Assembly: GCF_024763615.1 (NCBI RefSeq) | Contig: NC_077222.1 | Coordinates: forward strand, 60,140,001 to 60,204,000 | Reading direction: 5' to 3' | DNA from: Phlebotomus papatasi | Lineage: Eukaryota > Arthropoda > Insecta > Diptera > Psychodidae | Length of the DNA stretch: 64,000 bases | In this document: one piece after another, positions 25,097 to 40,000 of the stretch | Layout: each line of letters opens with the position of its first letter | Numbering within the stretch: the first letter of the stretch is position 1 | The notes under the pieces: generated by a model | What the model was told of the DNA's origin: nothing | The model's database searches: none | The model's input: only the letters and a program-made list of their open reading frames with translations | Translations under genes and position numbers: made by a program

Positions 25097-28000
25097 CTGA
25101 GGATACATTTCAGCCACAAAGTTGAATGAATTAAAACAAACACAAAACTTAACCTCATGTTATAATTTTTGCCTTGCCCCTATCACTATTGTACCATGAT
25201 TCTAAAAGTTTGAATTCCTGCAATATTCGCTAATGGCTACCCTACATTCTAACATTGCATTCTTTTCATTACCCGATAACCGCTTAGGGGAAAGTGCCCA
25301 TGATTTGCACGGTCCCAAGCACTTTTCCCTAGTTTTTAAAATATGGATGCGATGATTCACATTTATTGAAAAACATAGGAAAAATTTAGTCATTTATAAA
25401 GCATGGGGCCGTGCAAAGCATGGGACCGTGCAAAGCATGGACACTTTTCCCTACATTAAGATTTTAGTGAAGACAAAAAAAACTAATTAACTGGTTTGTC
25501 ATTTTAAGAGTTTAGAATCAAGATATCAACATTAGAACATTCTAGATGAAAAGAATCACCTTGAAGAATTAATTTAAAAAAAAATTGTGGAAACTGCTCT
25601 CTCTTGGAGTTCGAGCAGTAAAATGAATTTTCAGGCATTCAAAAAAAGGGACAGACGGACCACCTCAATTTTGAAAAGTGTATTAATTTTAAAGAAATGG
25701 AAATCGGTTTTAGGCAAAAAGACAATTTTATTGAAATTCATTCCGTGTGTTTTTATTTTGAATAATTATTCTTTGGCAAGTGTAGCTCTTCCACATTGAT
25801 AATAGTTTCACTCCGTGTATGAAATCAGTCTTACCTGAAATTCGGGGAAAATAATTTCTGTAAATTAATTTAAAAAGCTTGTGAAGAATATTTGCCAAAT
25901 TTCACACCGGAAGTTTGCCAAGATGCCATTGCCCCGTTTCTACCTTGACTTCCAAATACACGTATTTTATGCAGAAATAAAAATGTTTGGCTATTTTTAG
26001 ATACCCAAAAAAAAATTTCTGTTTCCTTAAATTTCATTTCCGTTTTTCCTGTGACTTGGAAGTTCTCATAAAAAGTTTGAAAAGCATGAATAGATCAAAT
26101 GAGGTAGCGATCGTGGGTAGGGTACGAGTAGGGAGGAAATGGTTCATCTTTACAAGTCTCCCATCCCGCCCCGAATGACTACTGCTGACACTGCTATTTA
26201 TACAGGAATAAACTTATGCTCTAGACACGCTTACGACTTAGCCAAGAGACGGCCTAACGTTATTATAATCAAAATAATAATCAGACATTTCCCAGGAAAT
26301 GCCAAGAAATGGCTTAGTTAATGGGAAGCTGCTGAGAATTTAATCAAATCAGTTAAGCCATCTCTCAGCTTAAGTCGTAATTGTGTAGGAGGTGTAGGGC
26401 ATTACAATGATAAACTTTTTTGGATTCAGATCTTCCGGTGTTCGTCAGGGGCAGCTTTTTCCTCAATCAAAAACTCAAAATTTTGCTCCAAAGCTTTCAA
26501 TCCTTGGTATGGGTCTTCCCATAACAGTGGATTGACCCACTGAGGAAGACCCATACCAAGGGTTGAAAGCTTTGGAGCAAAATTTTGAGTTTTTGATTGA
26601 GGAAAATGCTGCTTCTGACGAACACCGGAAGATCTGAATCCAATATAATCCGTCAGATTCCCCACCTATAGATAAACTTTTTTGTGGGGTAAAAAGCACT
26701 TTTGAACGTATTATGAGCTTAAATTTTTGCCAGTGACATTATTTGCTAAACATGTAAACACGGGTAATTCGGAACAGAATCTTAATTTGGATTTTAAAAT
26801 TTCTACATCGTATCAGATGGTCGAAAAAAAGTAGAGCGTACTTCTTAGTTATCCTTTTCTTTACCAATAGAGTAAATAAATCTCAAATTCACTTGCTTCA
26901 CTATACATATAGAGCCAAACGTTTTCTAAAATAATATTAATTGTGAAATAAGAGTGTCTCTCATGTGGTTAAACCTCATTTGGAAAGGCTATTACATCGC
27001 AAATTCAATGAGTAAGGCTGCAATATAAGGACCATAAGGACTATGTAAGAGGTAATTTATTATTCATCTCACCTAATGACGCAATTTCAGAGGAATTTCC
27101 ACGTCGCTTGAGTGTCTCCTCAAGGAATGACAGACGGGACAGGGAATCTGGTTTCACCAGACCATCATAGAGATCCATGTTGTCGTGGTTCCTGAATAAG
27201 TTATGTCTGGCAATAACATCTTCCATTCCAGCTCGATGGAGTTCGGGGATCAGTCTCAGCCAAATTGACAGTTGATGGGCTCGAAAGTGGTTTTTCATTC
27301 TTGGCTTCATTCCTGCCAAGCGAATATATGTTTTATAACTTGACACTTAACACTGCATAAGCAAAAGTCAATTGATGTAAAATCAATAAGCCATACCAGC
27401 TTCGAGGTACTTTTGATGGACAGGATCATATTCATCCCACGTTATGCCCCTAAAACGATTTCTCTCTTTTGATGCAGCTAATAGCGTGTCTTGTCTGTGA
27501 TATTCATTTGGATTCCTACAATTTCACTTCAAACCTATTAATTTACATGAACACAAACCAATAGAATAGGGTTGAAAGTTGGGTTTGGTATTTAACATTG
27601 CACCCCATTTAACTTTATATATTGAATTAAACACATACAAATGCATACAAATGAAAATGCTGTGAAGAAGACTGGCATGAGTTGAAAAATTTGCTATTCA
27701 CTTAAACTAAAATGCACTTTTGCATGGGGTTGATGGATTAGAGAATTTGACATTTGATATTTTACTTTATAAAATATTTCTTTCGATATAATGGTTCAAA
27801 TTCAAAGTTGAAATCATAATGCGGAATTACTAAAAATTTCTCACCCTGTTCGTGCAAAGTTGCTCCAGAAGAGAATGATGGACTCAGACAGGGCCACTTC
27901 AGCTTTGGTATAATTTTGTGGAAAGTGACTAAAGCTATCTACTAATGGTGCCCCAAAAACATATGGTAGATCTTCCCCATGAACCGTACCCATGCGCTGA

Positions 28001-31000
28001 GGATAATCGCCCTCCTTGGTCTGGTAGTCGAACACGTAGAAGAAGCACTTTGGACCAGACTTCTCTTGACCAGGGAGGGCAGGTGGGGGAGCTAGGGTAT
28101 CACCAGTGTGAACAAGAGGAGCCACGAATTGAGCATCCGACAAGGCTGCTACTGCAGCATCTCTCGTATTAATGGGATGTTGTGATGTTCTTTCCCAGTC
28201 TGTATACTCATTAACCACCTGGAATTTAGCAATACAGAGCTCCAGCCTCAATCAATAAATTCCTAAAGCATCACTCACCGTGTAGAAAATTTCACTGAGA
28301 TGGAAGGTGTAAGCATTCCGAACGTACGTTCTGATGATTTTATCACGACGCTCCCCTTCAAATCCATTGAGGATGTCAGCATTGCTAAAACGCCAGAGAG
28401 CTTCCCCAGTTACCACACCAAAAAGCAGATCATATCGGACATCTTGAGAACGTTTCATAGCTGCCGGTAGATCTGGATCTTGATTCGATAATCCCCTTCT
28501 TATCACAACCCCATCCACAGATGGGCCGAAGGCGGAAAGGAAACTTGGTGCCTCAATATCGACAGCCAATAGCTCTTCAAGTGGGATATCACGGAGGCAA
28601 TCGACTATTTGTTCATGACTCTTAATCATATCCTGAGGGATGCTGCAATTGAGCTCCTTAGCTAATTTCAGTGCATACACAACTGGGTCTTCGACGATAG
28701 CCCAAGAAGCGTATGCTGACCCCGACAGGAGGATGGCGCGATGAAAAAGACCTGGAACCATTGTAGGTGAGGTCATAAGGAAATTTATGCATGCAGCTCC
28801 ACTTCCATGACCCGCTAATGTCACTGCTCCTGGATCTCCACCAAATTTGGCAATATTTTGCTGTACCCAATGCAATGCTGCCATTTGATCCATAAGGCCA
28901 TAATTTGCCACTCGAGCTCGGATATGTGGGCTCGGATTGGCATTGAGAAAACCTATCAGGAGGATGGGCTATTTGAGATTTTGTTCCAATACTGGAGCAT
29001 GGAAAATGTTAACCTACCTAAAATACCTAATCGATAATTTAGTGTGACTACTACTAAGTCTCCATAGCTGGCCAGGACTGAACCATCATAGGGATTTCCA
29101 CTATTCCACTCGAATGACTCTCCATGTATAAAAACAACAACAGGAAGCTTTTTGTCTGCTGTTGCAGCTATTTTAGCGGTAAAATTGAAGACAAATTGAG
29201 AAGATAAATAAGGATGCACGTCATATGATAGCAATCAGGATATTTTTCTATGTTATACTATACTTTTTCAATTTTAAAAATTGATGGCTCTTTTATTTAA
29301 ATTTTAAATTGTTAACAAGTTCCTTGTAAGTTCTTAGGTAAGAAAAAATGTACATCACTGAAATATAATTATTAATAATTTATTCCGGTTGAGTACTACA
29401 ACGAATATATGGGCTATGTAAACTATTTTGACTAAAAATAGTTTATGTTACATAAATTAGATATTTCGAAAAAACTTTAATTATTTATTAAGCCATAGAA
29501 AAGTGATCAGTGTAAATCTGTATATTTATTAAAATTTTAAGTAAATTATTTGACTACATTTTAACTTCTTAACGTCTGAACATTTTTTGATAGCCAATCA
29601 CAGAAAATTTTAATACTACAAATGGAACAGAAGCGTGATGAAAGCGATATTTTCAGTTGAATACTTTTACCTATATCGTTAATATTTTTTAGAAGTAAAA
29701 TTACTATAAAATCGTAAAATTATCACACGAAGTCTATTGAATTAATCGTAACACAGAAATTTGTAAATATTTTCCGTAATGGCGTCTACACACTATGAGA
29801 AATTTCTCCTATCCTTGTAGGCAGAAATGTCAGAATTTTTTAACCCTTTAACGACGAGACACTTTTTACGGACTGAAAATCAGCAATAAAAAATAAACTA
29901 AGAAACATAATCAATGATAAGTCTTACATCTAACCATGGAAAGTCCAGCAGTGTCTAATTCGGTGTATTTGTGCTTCTATGAACGATAGGGACAAAAATA
30001 GCCCAAAAATTTAAGTATTTTTTTCTGACAATACCAATGAATAATATTTTTCGCTTTAATGAAAAATATTACATATGAGTATTGTAGTTTTCATTGCCAA
30101 AAGGGTTTTGCTTAAAAAAAAATTGGAAGTATAAAAAATAAATAAAATCAATTATGAATTTGAGAATTTAAAAATTCGCCATTTTTGAGCTTAAATATTT
30201 ACTACATAGACTTGCAAAAAATATCCTAGATTCCTTCTACCTTCTACTTTACAATTATGTATAGACTTAAGCAAAAAAAACTTTAGGTAGTCAGGAAAAA
30301 TTATTTTCTTTATGGGACACCGGTGTTCCAATCGTCTTTAAAGGGTTGAAAAAAGGCAATTTTTGGCGAAAATTGCTTCTAGTGTATAGATATCATAATG
30401 GATAACATATCAGCTAAGAAGGCTAAGAATTTTGTATTTGAATTATCCTAGAAGATTACTAAAATCAGTGGTAATTACCGATAAATCTCCTACCGAAATA
30501 GTTCAATATTTTACGACTTAGGGTAAGTGTGCCAAATTTCGGCATAGTTGCATGCAAGCATCAAAGTCTCAAGTTTGAACTGTAATTTTTTAAATACAAA
30601 TTGATTTTTTTATTCTTTCTTCTAAAAGAGTGTTGCTGGGAACACTGTAAAGAGATTACCGTCTTTATTTACTCTTAAATCATTCTTAATACATTTTAAA
30701 ATGAATAAAAATATAGACATAGTTTTAGTACCCTATTTCGACCACCTTCATTCTCACAGTTCCTTGCCCTTTGGAAATTCTTCCAATATCTTTTTCACGT
30801 CATTTCGTTTGCCGAAGCTACATTTTTTGTTATTCTTTTGCATTATATAATCTCTAGAGTACGTAAAATATAAAAGTTCATGGAAATTAGAGGAACAAAA
30901 AAGGTGGCCGAAATTGCAAGCTGGCCGGAATTTGGCACACTTACTCTATATGCACTTATAGGCATGTTCAAAGGTATATTGTTCCTGAATAATGTGTAAA

Positions 31001-34000
31001 CTTGTGAGCTTTGCTAAATGTTTATAATAAATGGAATTTTAGTCTTTGCTTAAAATGGCGAAAAGAGATTAAATACACCCTTCTTCATAGTTCTTATATC
31101 TCCTTGTTGAGTTTTTGCTTCTACTGGTGTATCGAAAGCATTGCAGAGTATAACAAAAAGTATTGTATCATATTCACTTACCATGCATTGGAGAGAAAAC
31201 ATTTAAGTAGAGACAATCTTCGGATTGGTTCTGCAAGAACGGCAGCAGACGCTTCAAATACTCTAATCGGCCTCTTGGCATCTTTTCAAGTGCAAGAGTC
31301 TCATTAGTTATTTTTGGCAGCCTTTGAGGACAAACGGCACTATATTTGTCTGATATCCGGATCCCATCCCACGGTGAAGTTGTTCGTGTAGGACTGAATC
31401 TGAAAGGATGAAAAAAAGAAAAAAATCATCATTATATTTCACCTTTCCTCGTTCACATTTAAACTGATTGAAAAGCTCTTGTCAGACATTTTCGAACAAA
31501 TACAATTATCGTGAAAAATGCTAGAAGCTTAAATTTCGAATAGAATTTTGAGATATTATCAAATGCATCAGTGAGTCTCGTAAAATATATATATTTCCCT
31601 CTAATTATACGATATTTGCTGATTGAAGCGACATAAGAGATTTATCACTCAGCTCATTTTCCACGTCACAGACTCCCCTGAAGGCGTCTCTTTCATGCAA
31701 ACTTCTCAAATAAAGAAGCAGCACAGGGACCAAAGATAGGATTTCCTCCCTCACTGAATGCTAACTTTCTCCAGATACTGTATTCATCATAAATCAAAAG
31801 ATTTCACACTTATTAATACCTTTTATTAAATCACCCAAGGTGTGATTTAATAATTGTGGGGAAACTCCCAATGTACCAAAATTTCTTAGTCGGCCTGAAT
31901 AGGAAGTTCGCACCACAGGATTTTACCTTTGTGCATTTGAATAGATTTCCTTTCTGTAAATTTTCAAAGGACTTTTGAATTGCTTCAAAATTCTACATAT
32001 TTTAAAATTTATGATAATTAATATTACATCACATAGAATAACAATATAAATATTTTATCGTCCTCTTTTGTTTTGTTGGAAAAAAATGTAACATTATAAA
32101 TTCAAATAATAAAAGCTTTATTTTTTCCGATTTTTTTCTGTTTCGCAATTCCAGAAAATTGAGCTATTTGTTTGAAAATTAATTAAAAATTTTGTTTGTT
32201 TAATTATAGGATGGCATAAATAATTGAAAAATATTTCTTTTTGACATTTTTCACGAGTAAAATTAAATTTAAATCAAATGAACAGATGAGAAACATTTCT
32301 AACCAACTAACTTGTAACTATTAATCTGAAAGAAATTAAATTAGACATTCTATGATTTTTTACCTAATTCTGTTTTCTAATTTATGTCACAGACACAATT
32401 ACGACTTAGGCCGAGAGACAGCTTAATGTAACTAATTAAAAAATTGATTTGACTAAATTCTCATCACTTTCTCAAAACCTAAACTGTTTTTCGGCACAAC
32501 CCGAAAGACGAATTAGTCATAAATTGATAGATATGTTATTTTTGATCATTATTTTGATTATAATTCCATTAAGCCGTCTTTCGGTTGAAGTCAAAAGTAT
32601 GTCTAGAGAATAACAGAAACTATCGAATCACCTTCAGATGATTTTCTTTATATTTTCAATATTTAAAAAGAAAAACTGTAATATCCAAAGAGCAAACCAC
32701 CCATCCTATCCCAATGTAATCTATCCTATCTTTCTTATGGCTTCTACACACTAGGAGCATTTTCTTTAAAAAAAAAGTGCATTTTTAAAGAAAATCCCCC
32801 AGAAATCTCAGATTTTTTTTTAAAAGGCAATTTTTGACAAAAATTGCTTCTAGTGTGTAGACACCATTTTAAACTACGTATTTGCAGAAATAAATGTTTA
32901 GGGATTTAAGGGACTAATACTTGGTGATCTTACATTATTTTCTCCACTATAGTAAAAATAAATGATTCACCGGGGATTCTTCGAAAATAATCATGTTTCT
33001 GACACTTTGATAGTGTCATCAATTCTTTGGGGAGATGGTAAAACTTGACGTTTATTTTACTGCAAAATAAAAGAATAAAGTCAATGAAAGAATCGTCTCT
33101 GGTGTTCGCGTAGATAAGAGAAATATGTTATAACGCTATAAGTTATGAATTTGTAATAAAACATGTTCTATCGTGATATGGAAAATCTCAAGAGATCCTG
33201 TTGAACCTTAATGTGTCAAAATGAACCATTAATTAATATCATTGTCCTTTATTTTTTCATACGCCAAGTTTGGCTGTAGTTTTCGTGATTTCCCAGCACT
33301 AAAAATACATTTTTTAAGCAATAAAATTTTGCAAAATTTTTTTAAACGCTCTAGTAATGTTCATTGTAATTATTAAAGTTTTTGGAATACCAAATTAGAC
33401 AGTATTTAGTAAAATTGTTCAGAAAAAAATTAAACTTCAAATTCCAAATTTCAAATTTTTAAGGCCATAAAATTTTTGATCTGTAAATTGGCAAAAGATT
33501 GCTCAGTAAATATAAGGATCAGAAATCCCTAGCCAAACCTAAAATATCAAGATGGTTCTTAAGTTTTTAACTTTCTCTTTGACCGAAATATTATTTTAAG
33601 TAGTTCAGGGCATTTATTTTATGATTTTGGTCTCACATACTGACCAAATATCATTTTCACTAACCAGACCACTCGTTGGAATTGGAGCATTAATAGAAGA
33701 ACTGGCTATTCCAAATTATTATTTGTTATTTATCTTTATGAGATCTTTTAAACTGAGCTAAACCTAATACGTATACCGTTTAAGAGAATGGTCGAATTTT
33801 CGTGGAAATAACAAAGTAATGCGAGATTGAATAAGACGTGTCCTTTGGGTGAGGCTCTTGTCTTCTTCCAATAAATTTTAAAAGAGAATATATTACTTTT
33901 TCCAGTAGGGGAGACCGGGGAGGTTTGGGACACTTTTTCATGTTTTGACTTTGAGACAGTATTCCAAAAAATCATGATAGTGTATTACAATTTTATGCGG

Positions 34001-37000
34001 TCTATAGGATACCTATGGGTATTGACTTTATAAAAAGTACTCGATAGAACTTGGAAAAAAAACTGAGTTTTTAGGGAGAAGATAAAACAATTAACTTGAC
34101 GCTTTGTCCCAAACCTCCCCGATGTGGGGCAGTATGGGACGCAAAAGGGGATGTTTGGGACGCGTTTTTTCTCGAATAATTTGCATTTTTTGAGCGCGAT
34201 AATTAATTTTAAGTACTATAGGGGGAAGTGGGGCACCATTGAATGTGGGGTACATTTGAAATTGGAATTTTTCACCTATTTTTAAATAAAATTGAGCCTC
34301 ATCGAGATATAATTCAGCTACACAAACATATTGAGAAGCTAAATTACGTTATGATATAGCTCAATTCAATTTAAAAATAGGAGAAAAATTCCAATTTTAA
34401 AAATGCCCCACTTTCAAAGGTGCCCCACTTCCCCCTATTAAAAATATTTCTAATCAAAATAAAAATGTTAAATCTTTTTTTTCATACTTAGAAATTAATA
34501 TCAATTTAATTTGTACTATTTGTACAATTTGTAGTATTTTCTTATTATTTTCCATCCAAATTTCTGTACTTTTTTATTCTAAATATTGCAATCATGATCA
34601 TCAAATTCCTCACACGAGTAGATTTTCTTGCAACTTTTAGTTTTAAACTCATTGACGGATTCCTGTTTGATTTTACGACAACTGCATGTTACATGTTTTT
34701 TCTTTATTTCTCTGAAAAAGCTCTCGTCTTGCCTTTTCTGGATAACTTGTGAGAATTGTAGAGGATATTGTTCGAGAAATTTTCGAGAAAATAGTTTTTA
34801 ACAGGATTGAGCAAAGGTCGAATATCCTTTGGAGAATAAATTATTGATTCCCAAGACATTGATGGTTTAATTGTCCCTGTAAACAACTGCTCAACTAGTA
34901 AAGTTTGCACAAGATGAAGATTTCCAGTGGAAACTGGGAATTACTCTCCATTTTGACAATAAAAAATTGCACGCCACCTACAATTTTGTCGAAAATCAAT
35001 GTCCTATTCATCCCCTTTCAGGTGTCTCAAACATCCCCGCGGGTAGTTTTGGTATTTAAAACCTTTAAGTAAAAAAACAAGAGCGTATAATCTCTGAAAC
35101 TTTTATAAAAATATGTTCCCAGATTATATTTAGCTAGCTAATGAGATAAAAAAGTTTTGATTATATATCGCTGACATAAAATACAAAGAGGAAAACTGAG
35201 AAATCAAAAAGTACAATTTTTATCAATTTTTAAGAAAGTGTTCATAAAATTTAAATAATAAAACTGAGGATATCCACTTTTTTTAGACAAGATACATCTT
35301 AATATAGCCTACGATTCAGTAGTGGTTAAATCCCATTTATTTTAAAAATTATTGAAAAAATCACTTTGTCCCACACTACCCCTGTCCCAAACCTCCCCGG
35401 TCTCCCCTATTCATGCAGCATTTAAATATGTACCATGTACGCCCTGGTCTATTTTGATCCAAATTTTTTTTTTATCAAACATTTAGCCAATATTTGTTAT
35501 ATAATATTTTGCGTAACAGTTTTTTTTATTTATTCTGCATATTGGTACAGTTTTAGTAAAATAAAACATCAATATTTCTATAAGAACGAATTTCACATCA
35601 CCTACCAACAACGGTTTGTTTTTAAATAAGTATTATAGCAAATCTTCTTTGATATACATACATATATAGAACATATTACATGAAACGAAAATCCTGCTTT
35701 TTTATCTGACATACCCTTTGTGAAGGAAAAATCCCATACAGCATAGATAAAAGTTAAGTGTTTCATGCATAATTCAGCGGTAGCATCCTAAATTTGTGTA
35801 TACAACTTATTGTTGTGGGAAAACTTTTGAGAGAGGATCTCGCCGAAAACCCCTAATAGAGCATCGTCTCCGTCATTCACGAAGCCCTCGTATGTATTTT
35901 GTATGAGGACAACCAGATGGTATGCCCTGTGAAAAGTTGATATGAGTAGTGCTGGGGTGCTTTACATTAAATCCCAATAAAAACACCACCCAAGTATTTG
36001 GAATATTCATGGAGAAATTAGTATCTAACATAAATTTTCGCAAGTTTCCCAGTGGAATGCACATGGGGAAATAAATCTGTTTATTCATATCTCAAAATTT
36101 TGTTTTGTCTGCTACCCTCTCCTTTTCAATTGAACAGCTTCTGTATATATTTTGCTGGGAAATCTCACATTGTATGATGTCTTAGGCGTTATAGTATATA
36201 CAAGGTAAGTAGTACGGAAATAATACTCTTCTATTCAATTGAAAGGCAATATAAGCCATTGAATTGCTTATGGATTATGGTTTTAGGAAAGTACATTTGG
36301 ACTAGGAAGTTCAATGAAATATTCACATTGTTAATATCAGTGGCATAAATAATAGCATAACATTTTATTTACAAATCATCACACTTCTGTACACTTGTCC
36401 TTAAATAAATTTTGAAATAGAATGGACGAAGATTTTTCATTATTAAAAGAGCTTTTCCACCGTTTTGCTCTGGAGGTTGGTCACCAACACTAAGACGGCG
36501 GTGGACGCTGAAAACTACACGGGATCTCAGTTAAACAAAACTGTACTTCAAAAGCATTGTTGATGAATAAATTTATCTATCTATCTTATTGGTAGAAAAT
36601 TTAATCAATTTCACATCTCATCGACTGGTCGTGACGATTTTGTATTGAACACTGACCTACGTTCTGTCGAATTTCGAGATCATTTAAAAAGAATTAATGA
36701 AATTGTGGATGCAAGGACGCAGTGAGTATTGCTGGTGCAACGATAGCGAGCTTCGCTAAAATAATTTAATTGTTAACCAATCTATACAAATCAAAACAGT
36801 ACTACATATGTGGTCATAAATATCTTATTCGTGTGCGCTAATATCGAATAATAATTATATTATATTATAGATTGTATAAGGGACATTATATAATATAAAT
36901 AAAGAGATCTATTCAGAAATTATGAAAACAAATTTTAACAAAAATATTCATCCTTCTTTGTCAGTCGTGCGATCTAACGTTAAAAGTGCCTTGACATTTA

Positions 37001-40000
37001 CAAATATACTACATTTTTTTCGAAATAAAAATACGAGTAATCTAATAGTTTCGAAAATCTATTTTTCGATTTTTGTGCCCCAAAAAATAGTCACACGAAC
37101 TTGTTTTGTTATTACAAAACTTCAATAAGTTTTTAATTTTCATTGATGGCAGTTCAATTCGGACAAATGGAACAGTAATTTTTCAAGCAGTACCAGACCT
37201 AAGGTTTATTTGTGTGGCTTAGTTACAATTTCTCAAAAATTTTGAATTCGGCTAGCGCATTAAAGACAATCTATCTAATAATTTATGAAAAATCACTGCA
37301 ATTGCTTGTATTCTTATATGTTAGAAATTTTAGATCTTAGGGAACTGGGCCAAATCTCCAGTCTGAAAGTCACTCTATATGACAGAATAATAAACATTCT
37401 TTTCGGTGGTCAATATCCCACCGAAACCTAAAAACCAAATAATTTCCTGTTAGCTAATGCGTTAAATAGTCCTTAAACGAAGAATTGAAAAAAAAATGAT
37501 TTTTTGGAAGAATTTTATACAAAAAATCATTTTTGATATATTTTACACCACGTTTCGTCTTGTATAATAGGTAAGTTGTGAGCAAGTAAACATAAAATCC
37601 ATCATTAAAGGCACTAGTTTAACTCATCAGCTAACAGGAAATTTTTAGTTTTTAGATTTTAGTTGAACGAATTCTGAGAAATCTTGTGTACAAAAAATAT
37701 GTTTTTTAAAAAAAATCGTCTCAAATGGCTGAATTTTTAAATGAAAATATTAGAAAATTTAGTTTAAATGTTGTACTTTTATATGCCAAAAAGCCAGAAT
37801 CAATAATTTTTTTTATAATGCTGGAAAAATATATAAAAATATTATGTTTGTTTTTAATAATTCTTAACCCACGTGACGCACGTAATCCTTTAATGACGAG
37901 ACGGTTTCCGCTGACAGAAAATCAATAATAAAAATGAAACCGTAAAAAAAACGCAGAAAGGTCTTACATCTAACCTTAGAAAATCCAACAGAGTCTGATT
38001 CGGTGTATTTTTTTACCTCTATGAGCGATAGGGACAAAAATAACCCAAAAATGTAAGTAATTTTTCTGTCAATACGAATGAATGATAATTTTCACTCTAA
38101 TGAAAAATATTATGTTTGAGTACTGTAATTTCTTTTTCCAAAACGGTTTTGCTTGAAAAAAAATTGGAAGTATAAAAAATAATTAAAATCATTTTTCATT
38201 ATGAGAATCAAAAAATTCATCATTTCTGAGTTTAAAAATTTATTATATAGCGAAAAGTTGGGGACTTGCAAAAAATATCCTAGATTCCTTTAACCTTCTA
38301 CTTTGCACTTACGTCCAAACATAAGAAAAAAATAACTTTAGGTAGTCATGAAAAAATATTTTCTTTATGGGACACCGGTGTTCCAATCGTTCTTAAAGGA
38401 TTAAGTGAAGCTTGCTCAGGAGGTTCAATACTTGCATTCTATATTTACAGGGAGTACCGGTATTGATATTAATGATAGCTGGATTAGTGACCTAACGATT
38501 AGTGAAACACATACAGATTTTTGCTTACTTATTGGGAAGTAATTTGCAAAAATATTTTTGAAAAACATATTTTTTAAATATTTTTTTCTGAATATTTCAA
38601 CAAAATTGATAATACAAATTTAAAAACTCAACATTTCGTGAAACATAAGAATTTTTTAGTTATTTTATTTGTTTTAATAATTTTCATAACGGTCTCTAGT
38701 CTACTATCAGACACTTTAGAAAAACTCTTGAGTCAGTGCCTTACTTGGACACTGACGAAAGTCTTAAAAGAATTTTTCTCACATAATACTTTAAAAAAGA
38801 TCACAAAGAACATTGGAAATTCAAACGAGGATAAAAACTGACAAAAGATATGTCAAGACCTTTCATATCATTCACTTCCCTCTTTCATGTGGCTTTTTAT
38901 TCCGCAAACTTACGAAATCGAACAAAAGTCCTTTTATATGCAAAAATTCTCTGTCAAGCAAATATGTAAAGTGCAATGTGGGGCATATACATGCACTTAT
39001 GTAACAAGTACATATAACTACACAAATAATAACCACGAATAATTAATTGAATAAAATTTCTGCAGCATACCGTTTCGTTCGATAAACGAAACTTGTTTGC
39101 TCCTGCCTCCGAGAGCGTTAAATTAACGATTATAGGCAATCGCTCTGAACCAGTATTTACTATATACACCGTTTGAAATATTATCGTATGTTATGCATTT
39201 AGTATGCTTGTTTAATCTAGTCAAAGAGATTCGGATGCAACCTGCGGCAAGAGTAATGTAAACGCTAAAGCAAACATCCTTGTTTTGCATCCGAAATAAC
39301 TGGAAATATCATATGCATTCGCGAGATTAATTAATTTGTAGAAGTACTTCTTATACATGTTCCTATATGCAATTATTGTTTAGGGAATATGTGCAATAGA
39401 ATTAAATGGTGAGACCAAACCGTTGTAATACAGAAATCTAAATAAAATCTGCAACGGAAAGCACAGATTTAAATTTAGTAATAATAGTGACAAGAAGCGT
39501 CAGTTTTTCTTTTTTAATTTTCAAATATAATTTGCTTTCTAAGTCAGCTAGAATAAATTAGCCTAAATTTCTTACAAACTATTCAGTAGGGGAAAATGGG
39601 GCAGCAGTAAATACGGTGCAGTTGTTAACACTATTTTTTTTTAATTAGATATTAGACTCTAAAGGACGAAACCTCTATGAATTCATTGATTGTAGGGATC
39701 CTTAGCCACTGCAGAATTGGTCGACATAAGTTCGAGTAGTGTAGATATAAACATAAGTGTTTTATGCCACCCCATGTTTACTACTGCCCCAGTCTGAACT
39801 GCCCCAGTAGTTTTTGATCCCTTACTTATACTACTATTTGCTGAAATTTACTGAAATAATCTCCTAAAAATAAAATTAAGGTATACTATATAGATATAAT
39901 TCCTTGAAGCTAAAAAATTAATAATGTTTACTTCTGCCACCTCTGCCACTCCCTCATTCAAATGCCCCATATTATTAAACACATTATCAATCACAATATT

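Noticed and set aside
24397..25125. Plus-strand frames of 79 and 72 codons opposite neuroligin exon h
   Set aside because: Shadows of the real minus-strand coding exon.
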